A stretch of DNA of 64,000 nt, taken from contig NZ_FXWJ01000004.1 in assembly GCF_900177795.1 (NCBI RefSeq), forward strand, positions 514,918-578,917, given 5' to 3'. The translations under genes and the position numbers were made by a program. Shown here piece after piece: positions 42,190 to 50,512 of the stretch. Source of the DNA: Plantibacter elymi (nom. nud.). GTDB taxonomy: Bacteria > Actinomycetota > Actinomycetes > Actinomycetales > Microbacteriaceae. Position 1 is the first letter of the stretch. Each line of letters opens with the position of its first letter. The notes under the pieces were generated by a model. It did not search any database. It saw only the letters and a program-made list of their open reading frames with translations, and was not told the DNA's origin.

Positions 42190-43182
42190 TCAGGGTCTGG
42201 CGTCGTGCAGGTCTCGCTGCTTGACGATGCGCTCCGGGTTCGCCGGGCGCATACCGACGATGATCTTGCCACGCGCATGCAGCCGTTCGAGATCCTCGAA
42301 CGCGTCGATGATCAGGTCGAACGGGTAGAACGCCGAGACGACGACCTTCAACGCGTGGTCGGCGGCGTACTCCGCGAGGCGTTGCAGCTGCTTCGTGGCG
42401 TGCGCCGAGAACTCCTCGTCCGGCTCCAGCGCGGCGAGCTCGATGGCCTTCCGATCCTCGCTCGACCGGTACTTCTCCGGCGGGACGCCGAGTTCGAAGG
42501 CGAGCTCCTGGCCGTCCTGACCGAAGTTGTCGATGAACGCCGTCACGCCCTCTGGCGCGAGCTTCCGGATCCGATCGGCCATGCCCTCGCCGTAGACGAC
42601 CGGCTTGACGCCCTGTTCACGGAGGAAGTCGTGATTGCGCTCACCGCATGTGCCGATGACCCGGACGCCCGCGAACTTCGCCAGTTGCGCCTCGATGTTC
42701 CCGACGCCACCGGCCGCCGCCGAGATGACGAGGGTGTCACCCTGCTTGAGGTGCAGCCCGTCGAGCGTGTCGAGCGCCGTCAGTCCAGCGAGGTAGAGCC
42801 CACCGGCCTCCTCCCAGCTCACGCGCTTCGGCTTGCGGACGAGGGATGACGCCGGGACCACGACCTGGGTGGCGTGCGCGCCACGGACGGCGTGACCGAT
42901 CACCTCGTCGCCCCGCTTCCAGCCCTCGACCCCGGTTCCGACCTCGCGGACCAATCCGGCGAAGTCGCTCCCCTGCCCCGTCGGCAGTTCGATCGGCACC
43001 GTCTCGGCGAGGTGCCCCTCGCGGACGAACGCCTCGATGTGGTTGATGCCACTCGCGAGGACGTCGACCACGACCTCGCCCCATCTGGGATGCGGCATCT
43101 CGGACTCGATGAACTCGAGTACGTCGGGCCCGCCGTAGCGGGCGTAGCGGAGTGACCTCGTCGTCTGCTTCGAACCGAACAT
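42190..43182 (-). CDS. NADP-dependent zinc-independent MDR family oxidoreductase
   Basis: 330 aa, quinone oxidoreductase-like. GroES-like half with GQGSDFAGLVREVGTGVEGWKRGDEVIGH; Rossmann half with SAAAGGVGNIEAQLAKFAGVRVIGTCGERNHDFLREQGV. No structural zinc Cys4 cluster or catalytic Cys/His pair, so the enzyme reduces quinones or activated C=C bonds. The first 14 residues (MFGSKQTTRSLRYA) include the start at 43182 with GGAAGATGAACC upstream. Monocistronic, flanked by RptC and RptB repeats. Confidence 0.88.
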   Translation of the reverse strand: MFGSKQTTRSLRYARYGGPDVLEFIESEMPHPRWGEVVVDVLASGINHIEAFVREGHLAETVPIELPTGQGSDFAGLVREVGTGVEGWKRGDEVIGHAVRGAHATQVVVPASSLVRKPKRVSWEEAGGLYLAGLTALDTLDGLHLKQGDTLVISAAAGGVGNIEAQLAKFAGVRVIGTCGERNHDFLREQGVKPVVYGEGMADRIRKLAPEGVTAFIDNFGQDGQELAFELGVPPEKYRSSEDRKAIELAALEPDEEFSAHATKQLQRLAEYAADHALKVVVSAFYPFDLIIDAFEDLERLHARGKIIVGMRPANPERIVKQRDLHDARP

Positions 43183-43260
43183 GGTTCATCTTCCACCTGT
43201 CGGTCGCTAGCCGATCGAACTATCAGCTGGCTTACAGGTTCACCGGACGGCTTCGCATGA

Positions 43261-43318
43261 CGACGCCCGCTCGCCCAGGAACGGGCGAACGGGCGTCGGC
43301 TCGCCCATGTTCGGGCGA
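43261..43318. repeat. RptB element, copy 2 (double hairpin)
   Basis: First hairpin 43261-43298: CGACGCCCG-C-TCGCCC pairs with GGGCGA-A-CGGGCGTCG around a 6-nt loop, one mismatch. Second hairpin 43301-43318: CGCCC-ATGTTC-GGGCG. The TCGCCCA/GGGCGAA word is the one found at 9918-9979. It lies 11 nt after the sugar ABC operon stop (minus strand) and probably terminates it. Confidence 0.8.
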
Positions 43319-43328
43319 ATGAGAGGGC

Positions 43329-44165
43329 TCAGCCCTTCACCGCTCCAGCGGTCAGGCCCTGCACGATGTACCGGCTCGCGAACGCGAACAGCACCATCGT
43401 CGGGATGATCGTCAGCACGGCGGCCGCCGACATGGAGCCCCAGTCGATGTTGTAGCTCGTGATGAAGCCGTTGAGCGCCGTCGGGATCGTCTTGTTCGCA
43501 TCGCTGTTGATGAGCGTCACCGAGAGGAACAGCTCGTTCCAACAGTTCACGAAGTTGAAGATGAACGCCGCGACGATCCCGGGCTTCAGCACCGGGACGA
43601 GCACCCGGAAGAGCGCGCCGAACCGCGAGCAGCCGTCGATCATGGCCGCCTCCTCGAGGGCGTCGGGGATGTTCTCGAAGAACCCTCGGAGCATGACGGT
43701 GCAGAACGGGATGCACACCGCGATGTAGATGAGGATGAGCCCGAACCGGTTGTCGACGAGCTTGAGCTGTGTCATCAACAGGTAGAGCGGGCCGAGCGCG
43801 ATGAAGGACGGGATCATCTGCGTGGCGAGGAACGCCAGCAGGATCGCGCCCTTGCTCCGGAACTCGAACCGCGCCAACACGTATGCCGACAGCATCGAGA
43901 TGAAGGTCGCCACGACGGCTGCGATCGTCGCCACGATGAGGCTGTTCAGGACGTAGGTGCCGAACTGCGCCTTGCTGAACAGGCCGAGGTAGTTCTCGAC
44001 CGAGAACACCTCCGGCCAGTACGTCAGCGGGTAGGAGAAGATCGCGCCCGGCTTCTTGAACGACGTGACGACGATCCAGTACAGCGGGAACACCGTGATG
44101 ACGAGCCAGAGCCCGAGGAAGAGGAACTTGACGACCTTCGCCGTCCGGGTCTCCTGGTCGATCAT
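43329..44165 (-). CDS. Carbohydrate ABC transporter permease (MalG type)
   Basis: 278 aa, six spans. N-terminal VVKFLFLGLWLVITVFPLYWIVVTSFK, P-type FLATQMIPSFIALGPLYLLMTQLKLVDN, and the EAA loop LEEAAMIDGCSRFGALFRVLVPVLKPGIVAAFIFNFVNCWNELFL are those of MalG-like proteins. Overlaps the MalF-type gene by 4 nt. No ATPase gene in the operon; actinobacterial sugar importers of this kind commonly share a distant MsiK-type ATPase. Confidence 0.93.
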   Translation of the reverse strand: MIDQETRTAKVVKFLFLGLWLVITVFPLYWIVVTSFKKPGAIFSYPLTYWPEVFSVENYLGLFSKAQFGTYVLNSLIVATIAAVVATFISMLSAYVLARFEFRSKGAILLAFLATQMIPSFIALGPLYLLMTQLKLVDNRFGLILIYIAVCIPFCTVMLRGFFENIPDALEEAAMIDGCSRFGALFRVLVPVLKPGIVAAFIFNFVNCWNELFLSVTLINSDANKTIPTALNGFITSYNIDWGSMSAAAVLTIIPTMVLFAFASRYIVQGLTAGAVKG

Positions 44166-45142
44166 GCCTTCACCTTCTTCTCACGCATGGACAGCAGGTA
44201 GAACGCGGTGAACACCAGCAGGATCGCGACGACGATGAGGCCGATCGCGGACGCCCGGCCGTAGTCGCCGCGCTGGGTGGTCGCGATCATCCAGGTCGTG
44301 AGGATGTGGGTCTGGTTCGCCGGACCACCGCCCGTCATGCCGTAGATGATGTCGGGGAAGTTGAAGATCCAGATGACCCGGAGCAGCACCGTGAGGGCGA
44401 GCGTCGTGCGGATGTACGGGATGGTGATCTGGAAGAGCATGCGCGCCTTGCCCGCGCCGTCGAGCGCCGCGGCCTCGAAGAGGTCCTCCGGCACCGACTG
44501 CAGGGCGGCGAGGATCATGATCGCGAAGAACGTGACGCCGTACCAGACGTTCGCGACGATGACGGCGAACATCGCGGTGTTCGGGTCAGCCAGCCACGGG
44601 ATCGGGGTGTCGATCAGCCCGACCTTCTGGAGCAGGTCGTTGATCACGCCGAACTCGCTGTTGAACATCCAGCGGAACAGGATGCCGATGAGGAAGCCCG
44701 AGATGGCCCACGGGAAGAAGATCATCGCCTGGTAGAGACCGCGGAAACGGAACTTCCGGCGCAACCACAGAGCGATGCCGAAGCCGATGACGAACTGCGG
44801 GACGATCGAGGCCACCACCCAGAGCACGGTGTTCGCGACGACCTTGCCGAAGGCCGGGTCGGCGAAGACGGCCAGGAAGTTGGCGAATCCCACCCAGGAG
44901 GTGTCGGTGAGGTTGGCGAGGTTCCAGTTGCGGAACGCCATCTGGGAGCCGGCGATCATCGGGTAGTAGATGAAGATCGCCACGAAGATGAACGCGGGGG
45001 CGAGGAAGGCGAGGAGGCCGAAGCCGCGGCGCACCGTGAAGGTGCGCCGCCGACGCCCGCCGGCGGTCCGCGAGGGACCGGCCGGGGGTGTCGGGGTCGC
45101 ACGCTGCTGCGTGCGACCCGCTTCGTCAGTGGTGGTCGTCAT
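44162..45142 (-). CDS. Carbohydrate ABC transporter permease (MalF type)
   Basis: 326 aa. A 40-residue Arg/Thr-rich cytoplasmic head, then six spans beginning GLLAFLAPAFIFVAIFIYYPMIAGSQMAFRNW. The core shows FFPWAISGFLIGILFRWMFNSEFGVINDLLQ and the EAA loop LFEAAALDGAGKARMLFQITIPYIRTTLAL. Starts 6 nt after the binding protein stop. Together with the MalG-type subunit it forms the membrane pore. Confidence 0.93.
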   Translation of the reverse strand: MTTTTDEAGRTQQRATPTPPAGPSRTAGGRRRRTFTVRRGFGLLAFLAPAFIFVAIFIYYPMIAGSQMAFRNWNLANLTDTSWVGFANFLAVFADPAFGKVVANTVLWVVASIVPQFVIGFGIALWLRRKFRFRGLYQAMIFFPWAISGFLIGILFRWMFNSEFGVINDLLQKVGLIDTPIPWLADPNTAMFAVIVANVWYGVTFFAIMILAALQSVPEDLFEAAALDGAGKARMLFQITIPYIRTTLALTVLLRVIWIFNFPDIIYGMTGGGPANQTHILTTWMIATTQRGDYGRASAIGLIVVAILLVFTAFYLLSMREKKVKA

Positions 45143-45148
45143 GGACGG

Positions 45149-46447
45149 TTACTCGCTCTTCCACTTCTCGGTCCAGTACTCGTCCCAGCCCGCGAGGAGC
45201 TTCTCCGGCGTCAGCTGGCCGATGAGGACCTGCTGGATCTCCGAGTCGGACTTCTGGATCCACTCGGTCCACCAGGAGGAGCCGCGCGGCTGCGTGACGC
45301 TCAGGTAGGTGTCCGGGTTCTCGTTCATCGTGACGTAGCTGGCCCACGGGCCGGTCTTGTAGAAGTCGCTGTCCGCCGCGCTCTTGACGATCGGGACGAG
45401 GCTGTTCTCCTGGGCGAAGGTGGTGGCCTGCTTGTCCTCGGAGAGGAACTCGATGAGCTTCGCGGCCTCGGCCTTGTGCTCGCTCGACGCCGCCGTACCC
45501 CAGCCCGCGGTCGCCATGGGCTGCGCGGCCTTGCCGGTCGGGCCGGTCAACAGCGGAGCGGTGCTCCACTGCTCGGCCGTGATCGCTTCGGACTGCTCGA
45601 CGGTCGCAATGACCTCCGGGTCCTGCAGGAGGAACGCGGTCGAACCGTTCGAGAAGCCTTCGACCATCTCGGGGTAGCCCCACGCGACGGACGACGGCGG
45701 CGAAGCCTCCTTGAAGAGGTCGAAGTAGGTGTTGACGGCGTCGAGGGCCTCCGGTGCGGAGAAGATCGTGTCGCCGTTGGTCAGCTTGAACGCGTTCTCG
45801 GTGTCGAGGTCGTCGGCGACGTAGGCCTCGATGGCCGCGACGACGTTGCTGTTCGCGTTGGTGCCGCCACGGAAGGCGTAGCCGAACTGGTTCTTCGAGG
45901 GGTCCTGGATCGCCGAGGCCTGCTCGAGGAGGTCGTCCCAGCTCTTCGGGGGCCCGTCGAAACCGGCTTCCTTGATGAGGTCGGTGCGGTAGAACAGGCT
46001 CAGCCCGTAGAAGCCGTAGGGCACGTAGTAGACCTTGCCGTCCTCGCCCTTCGCGTACTTCGTCGCGTTGTCGGTGAGGTCGTCCCAGCCCTTCCAGTCC
46101 TCGAGCTCGCCGCTCATGTCGTCGAGCCAGCCGTTGGTGGAGAAGGGGCCGACGGTGATGTCGCGGACCTCGAGTACGTCGACGCCGGAGCCGGACTGCA
46201 GCATCTGGGTGATCTTCTGGTCGGCTTGGTCGGTCGGCGGCGAGATGAGCTCGACCTTGATCTTCGGGTTGTCGGCCTCGAAGTCCGCGATGAGCGACTT
46301 CAGGACCTCGGTCCGGGCGGGGTTGGTCAGGCTCTCGACCATCTGCAGGGTGACGGTGCCGTCGCTCGCGCCGCCGGCACAGGCCGACAGGGCGAGGCCG
46401 GTGACGACGGACAGGCCGATGGCTGCCGTTGCGCGTGACTTCCTCAT
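45149..46447 (-). CDS. Sugar ABC transporter substrate-binding lipoprotein (SBP family 1)
   Basis: 432 aa. Signal peptide with lipobox LALSAC (C~23), then VTLQMVESLTNPARTEVLKSLIADFEADNPKIKVELI and GSGVDVLEVRDITV, YVPYGFYGLSLFYRTDLIKEAGFDGPPKSWDDLLEQASAI: a typical SBP family 1 protein. Ligands are usually oligosaccharides or sugar derivatives. ATG 46447 has AAAGGAG 7 nt upstream. The neighbouring aminotransferase hints at an amino-group-containing ligand, but that is only context. Confidence 0.92.
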   Translation of the reverse strand: MRKSRATAAIGLSVVTGLALSACAGGASDGTVTLQMVESLTNPARTEVLKSLIADFEADNPKIKVELISPPTDQADQKITQMLQSGSGVDVLEVRDITVGPFSTNGWLDDMSGELEDWKGWDDLTDNATKYAKGEDGKVYYVPYGFYGLSLFYRTDLIKEAGFDGPPKSWDDLLEQASAIQDPSKNQFGYAFRGGTNANSNVVAAIEAYVADDLDTENAFKLTNGDTIFSAPEALDAVNTYFDLFKEASPPSSVAWGYPEMVEGFSNGSTAFLLQDPEVIATVEQSEAITAEQWSTAPLLTGPTGKAAQPMATAGWGTAASSEHKAEAAKLIEFLSEDKQATTFAQENSLVPIVKSAADSDFYKTGPWASYVTMNENPDTYLSVTQPRGSSWWTEWIQKSDSEIQQVLIGQLTPEKLLAGWDEYWTEKWKSE

Positions 46448-46459
46448 GCTCGCTTCTCC

Positions 46460-46552
46460 TTTGAGTGGTGCTGGTGGGGGTGCTGCGGGGGTGGGTGCTG
46501 TGGTGCCGGTGCGGTGCGGTGGTGCGGGTGTGGTGGTGTCGGGTCGGGCGGT
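46460..46552. repeat. G/T-rich low-complexity spacer
   Basis: The 112-bp gap between the aminotransferase and binding protein genes is mostly short GGTG/GGTGC words on the plus strand (CACC on the coding strand), such as GGTGCGGTGCGGTGGTGCGGG. It is not coding; the aminotransferase frame would continue as Pro/His repeats only by read-through in another frame. It could fold weakly or prolong ribosome spacing. Confidence 0.7.
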
Positions 46553-46559
46553 TCCGCGC

Positions 46560-47792
46560 TCAGCTCGTGGCCGCGCGCTCCTCCTCGGCCCATCGCGCGA
46601 GGACCGGGACGGCGTGCTCGGCGAAGTGTTCGAAGTCCTCGGGGGTGTTGTAGACGTGGGTGGAGAGTCGGACGTAGCCGATCCCGTCGAGGCTCGTGAA
46701 CGCGCCCTCGACACCGAGCTCGGCGGAGACGCGGTCGCGGAGGCCGTCGGCGGTCGCGTGGGTCGTCGCGAGGCCGGTCGGGAGCTTGACGAGCCGGAGG
46801 GCGTTGACGGGCATGCCCACGTCGACGTGGCTGTCCTCGCCGGTGATGGCGGTCACGGCGTCGGCGACCACCTCGACGGCGTAGTCGGCGAGCTCGGTCA
46901 TGTAGTCCCTGGCGGCCGACCAGCCCCACCTGTCCTCGATGAACCCGAGCGAGGTCGCCGCGGCGAGGTAGCTCGTGACGTCGACCGTGCCCTGGGTGTC
47001 GAAGCGCTGCGGGAACGGGTACGGCGAACCCCAGGAGTCGATGAGCGGGTAGAGCTCCTGCGCGAGCGGGCTGCGGGCGACGAGGACGGCGGCACCGCGC
47101 GGGGCGCACCCGAACTTGTGCAGGTTGCCGACCCAGAAGTCGCAGTCGAGGTCGCGCATGGGGTCGGCGTAGAGGCCGGGGACGTGCGCGGCGTCGACGA
47201 GCGTGGGGATGCCGGCGGCACGGGCGGTTGCGGCGATCTGCTGGACCGGCAGGAGTCGGGCGGTCGGCGAGGTGATCTGGTCCATCACGATGAGGGCCGT
47301 GCGGTCGCTGAACTCGGCGACGACGGCGTCGTGGGCGGTCTGCGCGTCGGCGTCGAGCGGGATGCGGGCGGTCCGGACGGTGCCGCCCCAGCGACGCGCG
47401 AGTCGCTCGGCGCCCATCGTGACGGCGCCGTAGCCGTGGTCGGTGACGATGATCTCGAGGCCGCGCTGCACAGGGAGGCTGGAGAAGACGACGCTCGCCC
47501 CGGCGCTCGCGTTCGGAACCATGGCGAGCTGGTCGACCGACGCCCCGAGGAAGTCGGCGATCCCGACACGGGCCGCGCCGACCTTGGCAGGGAGGGCCGG
47601 GAACCAGGTGAGGGGTGCCGCCTCCATCTCGCGGCGGAGGGCCTGCTGGTGCTCCTGCGCGACGATCGGGACCGCCCCGAAGGATCCGTGGTTGATGTGA
47701 CGCTTGGTCGGATCCAGCGTCCACCCGGCCGTTGCCGGTCGGCCGTCGCCGAGCGTGAGCGGCGCTGGCCGTGCGATGGTGCGAGTGTCCAC
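46560..47792 (-). CDS. Class V PLP-dependent aminotransferase (isopenicillin-N epimerase-like)
   Basis: 410 aa. HINHGSFGAVP at ~33-43 is the family hallmark; PNASAGASVVFSSL binds the cofactor phosphate; VDAAHVPGL carries the PLP Asp/His pair and DFWVGNLHKFGCAPRGAAVL the Schiff-base Lys. Relatives include isopenicillin-N epimerase, ergothioneine lyase-like and cysteine desulfurase-like proteins, so the reaction could be epimerisation, C-S lysis or transamination. GTG start at 47792 with GGAGG. First gene of the ABC operon, under the divergent GntR regulator; so it probably acts on the imported compound. Confidence 0.85.
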   Translation of the reverse strand: MDTRTIARPAPLTLGDGRPATAGWTLDPTKRHINHGSFGAVPIVAQEHQQALRREMEAAPLTWFPALPAKVGAARVGIADFLGASVDQLAMVPNASAGASVVFSSLPVQRGLEIIVTDHGYGAVTMGAERLARRWGGTVRTARIPLDADAQTAHDAVVAEFSDRTALIVMDQITSPTARLLPVQQIAATARAAGIPTLVDAAHVPGLYADPMRDLDCDFWVGNLHKFGCAPRGAAVLVARSPLAQELYPLIDSWGSPYPFPQRFDTQGTVDVTSYLAAATSLGFIEDRWGWSAARDYMTELADYAVEVVADAVTAITGEDSHVDVGMPVNALRLVKLPTGLATTHATADGLRDRVSAELGVEGAFTSLDGIGYVRLSTHVYNTPEDFEHFAEHAVPVLARWAEEERAATS

Positions 47793-47825
47793 AGTGACGT
47801 TCCTCCGAGTCGATTATGCAGTGGA

Positions 47826-47921
47826 TTGTCCGATAACCATAGAGGCAACGTTTGATGACTTGGGTTTCTGTCGTGTTACAAGTGATCGCTCAGGTCATTT
47901 CGGGATCAATTCATCGGATGA
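47826..47921. promoter_or_regulatory. Divergent AT-rich control region with two GntR-type sites
   Basis: TTGTCCGATAA (47826-47836) and a perfect palindrome TCATCGGATGA (47911-47921) both fit TNRTNNNAYNA, a relaxed FadR-subfamily operator, and lie in a locally AT-rich 237-bp gap. TACGAT (47996-48001) is a plausible -10 for the GntR gene. Regulation of both sides by that protein is inferred. Confidence 0.5.
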
Positions 47922-48029
47922 CTTGTCGTTCCAGCGTGGAGTCATCGGACGTCTGACGCTCCGCGGCGGCTCGCGGGCCACCGGTGAGGGGCCGCTACGA
48001 TGGCGGGACGACCCCTGAGGAGGAGCCGC

Positions 48030-48722
48030 ATGTCCGCAGTCGACACCGCGTTCCACGGCCTGCGACACATGATCGCGTCGGGACGGCTCGTGGCGGGGCA
48101 GCGGTTCCCGGCCGAGAACGAGCTCTGCGACGAACTCGGCGTGTCCCGCGGGTCCCTGCGGGAGGCCGTACGCATGCTGGCCGCCCTCGGGATCATCGAG
48201 TCCCGGCACGGCTCGGGCACCTACGTGTCGATGCTCCGGCCCGAGGAGATCATCGGCAGCCTGTCGCTCACGGTCGACCTCCTCCCCCTCGACGGCCTCC
48301 TGCAGATGTACGAGCTGCGGCGGGTGCTCGAGACTCATGCCACCTCGCAGGCGGCGGCTCGCGCGAGCGACGAGGTGCGCGCCGAACTCGCCGAACTCGT
48401 GGAGGCGATGGAACGCACGACGGACCCCGCCGAGTCGAGCGAGCTGGACCACCGGTTCCACGAACTCATCGCGCGGACGGCCGGGAACGCCACGCTGACG
48501 GCCCTGTTGCAGGTCTTCCGGTCGCGCTCGCGTGCCTACGACGTCTTCAGCCTGCCCGCCGGCGACGAGCTGCGTCGGGTCAGCAACCGCGGCCACCGGG
48601 CGATGACCGAGGCGATCCTCTCGCGCGACCCCGTCGGGGCGGCCGGGGCGGCGTCAGCGCACGTTGCACAGACCGAGGAGTGGTTGCGCGTCCTCCAACC
48701 GCCGGCCACCCCCGCGGACTGA
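48030..48722 (+). CDS. FadR-subfamily GntR transcriptional regulator
   Basis: 230 aa. HTH: LRHMIASGRLVAGQRFPAENELCDELGVSRGSLREAVRMLAALGIIESRHGSGTYVS. FCD domain with metal-type residues (the pattern D-x4-H in LDHRFHELIARTAGN, late His residues in NRGHRAMTEAI and SAHVAQ). GAGGAGGAG before the ATG. Divergent from the aminotransferase-ABC operon and probably its repressor. An RptC element follows the stop. Confidence 0.88.
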   Translation: MSAVDTAFHGLRHMIASGRLVAGQRFPAENELCDELGVSRGSLREAVRMLAALGIIESRHGSGTYVSMLRPEEIIGSLSLTVDLLPLDGLLQMYELRRVLETHATSQAAARASDEVRAELAELVEAMERTTDPAESSELDHRFHELIARTAGNATLTALLQVFRSRSRAYDVFSLPAGDELRRVSNRGHRAMTEAILSRDPVGAAGAASAHVAQTEEWLRVLQPPATPAD

Positions 48723-48733
48723 GGTCTGGTTGC

Positions 48734-48900
48734 GCCAGCGCGGTGCGCTGACGTCAGCGCGGGTCTGTGGCGTGAGCGCGGGTCTCCGGAGGGGTGCGCT
48801 CAGCGCCATGCCCTGCGGTCACGCCGGTTGAGGCGCAGTCACGCGAGCGCACCGCGCTGGGGCCGCTCCCCGCACTCGTGCCGGCGCGGTGCGCTGACGG
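48734..48900. repeat. RptC palindromic intergenic element, copy 2
   Basis: GCCAGCGCGGTGCGCTGACG (48734-48753), central GAGCGCGGGTCTCCGGAG (from 48774), inverted GAGCGCACCGCGCTGG (48845-48860) and a direct copy CCGGCGCGGTGCGCTGACGG (48881-48900). It fills the gap between the convergent GntR and SDR genes; similar length to the other copies. Confidence 0.85.
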
Positions 48901-48906
48901 CTGTGG

Positions 48907-49848
48907 TCAGGAGGTCGGGAGGATGGGCGAGCCGATGAGCCGCTCGAGGTCGGTCCACAGCGCCGCCGCGACGTCCCGATCGGTCGTGATCGCGGCAGGG
49001 GTCTGCCGGACGGCGTCGCCCTTCGTCAACCACCGGGGACCGAAGAACCAACCACCGTCGGCCGCCTCGTCGGTGACCGCTCGGAGCGTCGGCTCGGCAC
49101 CACGCTGCTTGCTCTGCGCATAGACGGACTGCAGGGTGTCGGAGAAGCGACGCCTGCGGGTCGGCTCGTTGACGCCGGGGACGCGACGGTCGAGTCCGTT
49201 GACCGAGTAGCCGGGGTGCGCGACGAGGGCCCGGACGGTGCTGTGCGACGCCGCGAGCCGACGGTCGAGCTCGAAGCCGAGCGACGAGAGCGCGATCTTC
49301 GACTGGGCGTACGCCTGCCAGCCGCTGTACCCGTCGCGGAGTTGCAGGTCGTCGCCGTGGAACCGGACGAGCAGGGTGGAGAGGCTTCCGAGGAGCACGA
49401 CGCGCGGCGCGGAATCGTGCGTATCCGCCGTGCGCTGCAACACCGGCAGGGCCTCGGCGAGCAAGGCGGCGTGGCCGACGACGTTCGTCGCGAAGACCAG
49501 CTCGATGCCGTCGGTCGTCTCCTGCCGCTCCTTCGGCATGTGCACCATGCCGGCGTTCGCGACGAGGGCGTCGAGACGGTCGAGGTCCGCGAGTCGCTCG
49601 CCCGCCGCACGCGCCGAGTCGAGCGAGGACGTGTCGAAGGGAAGGTGGCTGAGTCGGGCATCGGGCACCTTCACCCGGATCGCCCGCATCGCCGCCTGCG
49701 TCTTCGTGGCGCTCCGTGACGCGAGGATGACCTCCGCGCCCGCTCGCGCGAGTCCGAGACTCGTCCAGAAGCCGAGGCCGGCGTTCGCTCCGGTGACGAG
49801 GACGACGCGTCCGGTCTGATCGGGCAGGGAGTCGGCGTTCCAGGTCAT
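48907..49848 (-). CDS. Short-chain dehydrogenase/reductase (retinol dehydrogenase-like)
   Basis: 313 aa. Cofactor motif VLVTGANAGLGFWTSLGLARAG with Arg in LASRSATKTQ (NADP-type), NAG at VANAGMVHMP, then GSLSTLL (catalytic Ser), and YAQSKIAL (YxxxK). Longer C-terminus than classical SDRs, as in the retinol-dehydrogenase/WW-oxidoreductase-like group. ATG at 49848 chosen; the frame extends upstream to 49989 but through RptC-flanking sequence. Substrate unknown. Flanked on both sides by RptC copies. Confidence 0.88.
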   Translation of the reverse strand: MTWNADSLPDQTGRVVLVTGANAGLGFWTSLGLARAGAEVILASRSATKTQAAMRAIRVKVPDARLSHLPFDTSSLDSARAAGERLADLDRLDALVANAGMVHMPKERQETTDGIELVFATNVVGHAALLAEALPVLQRTADTHDSAPRVVLLGSLSTLLVRFHGDDLQLRDGYSGWQAYAQSKIALSSLGFELDRRLAASHSTVRALVAHPGYSVNGLDRRVPGVNEPTRRRRFSDTLQSVYAQSKQRGAEPTLRAVTDEAADGGWFFGPRWLTKGDAVRQTPAAITTDRDVAAALWTDLERLIGSPILPTS

Positions 49849-49919
49849 GGACTCATGATGGCGCAGGACGCTGGACACCGCCCGAAGAAGCACCACCCCT
49901 TGCCCTGGCTCACCCGAGG

Positions 49920-50089
49920 TGCCAGCGCGGTGCGCCGACGTGACCGCACGCGAATCGGGCCGACCGTGGACGAACGGGCCTGACCACACACGAACGGGCG
50001 TGACCGCGGGTCACACGCGTGGGCGCGGGCCTCCGGAGACCCGCGCTCACGCCACAGACCCGCGCTCGCGTCAGCGCACCGCGCTGGCG
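49920..50089. repeat. RptC palindromic intergenic element, copy 3
   Basis: GCCAGCGCGGTGCGCCGACG (49921-49940), central GGGCGCGGGCCTCCGGAGAC running into CCGCGCTCACGCC (50021-50053), and inverted GTCAGCGCACCGCGCTGGCG (50070-50089). The interior also holds GAACGGGC(C/G)TGACC words (49970-50005). Lies in the gap upstream of the SDR and downstream of the chorismate mutase gene. Confidence 0.85.
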
Positions 50090-50105
50090 GAACGGAGCAC
50101 GAGGA

Positions 50106-50450
50106 TCAGTGCTGGTTGGCGAGACGCTCGTGGTGGTGGATGACCTCGGCGACGACGAAGTTGAACCACTTCTCGGCGAAGGCCGGATCGAGGTGCGACT
50201 CCTCGGCGAGCGCCCGGAGACGGGTGATCTGCCGCTGTTCGCGCGCCGGGTCGCTCGCGGGCATGTCGTGCTCGGCCTTCAGACGACCGACCTCCTGCGT
50301 GCACTTGAACCGCTCGGCCAGCAGGTGGACGAGTGCCGCGTCGATGTTGTCGATGCTGCTCCGCAGGCGGCCCAATCGCTCGGTGGCCGCCTGGGCGTCC
50401 GCCGCAGCGGCGCCGGTCGTGGGTTCGGGTTGCTGCTCGGCCTGGCTCAT
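50106..50450 (-). CDS. AroQ-class chorismate mutase
   Basis: 114 aa, all-helical. RLGRLRSSIDNIDAALVHLLAERFKCTQEVGRLKAEHDMPASDPAREQRQITRL has the Arg, Lys and Asp/Arg active-site spacing of AroQ monofunctional enzymes (conversion of chorismate to prephenate for Phe/Tyr). A 25-residue Ala/Gln-rich N-terminal tail precedes it. On the minus strand TAGAGT (50462-50457) lies 6 nt before the ATG, so the mRNA is probably leaderless. Single gene, 63 nt downstream of the aztA-like stop on the same strand. Confidence 0.9.
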   Translation of the reverse strand: MSQAEQQPEPTTGAAAADAQAATERLGRLRSSIDNIDAALVHLLAERFKCTQEVGRLKAEHDMPASDPAREQRQITRLRALAEESHLDPAFAEKWFNFVVAEVIHHHERLANQH

Positions 50451-50512
50451 GCGAAAACTCTAGCAACGCGCCAGGGGCCGGAGCCGGGTCGCCGGGCGAT
50501 CCCCCAGCCGGT

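Noticed and set aside
44306..46438. 710-codon plus-strand open frame
   Set aside because: Antisense to the sugar ABC genes, which have clear family motifs on the other strand.
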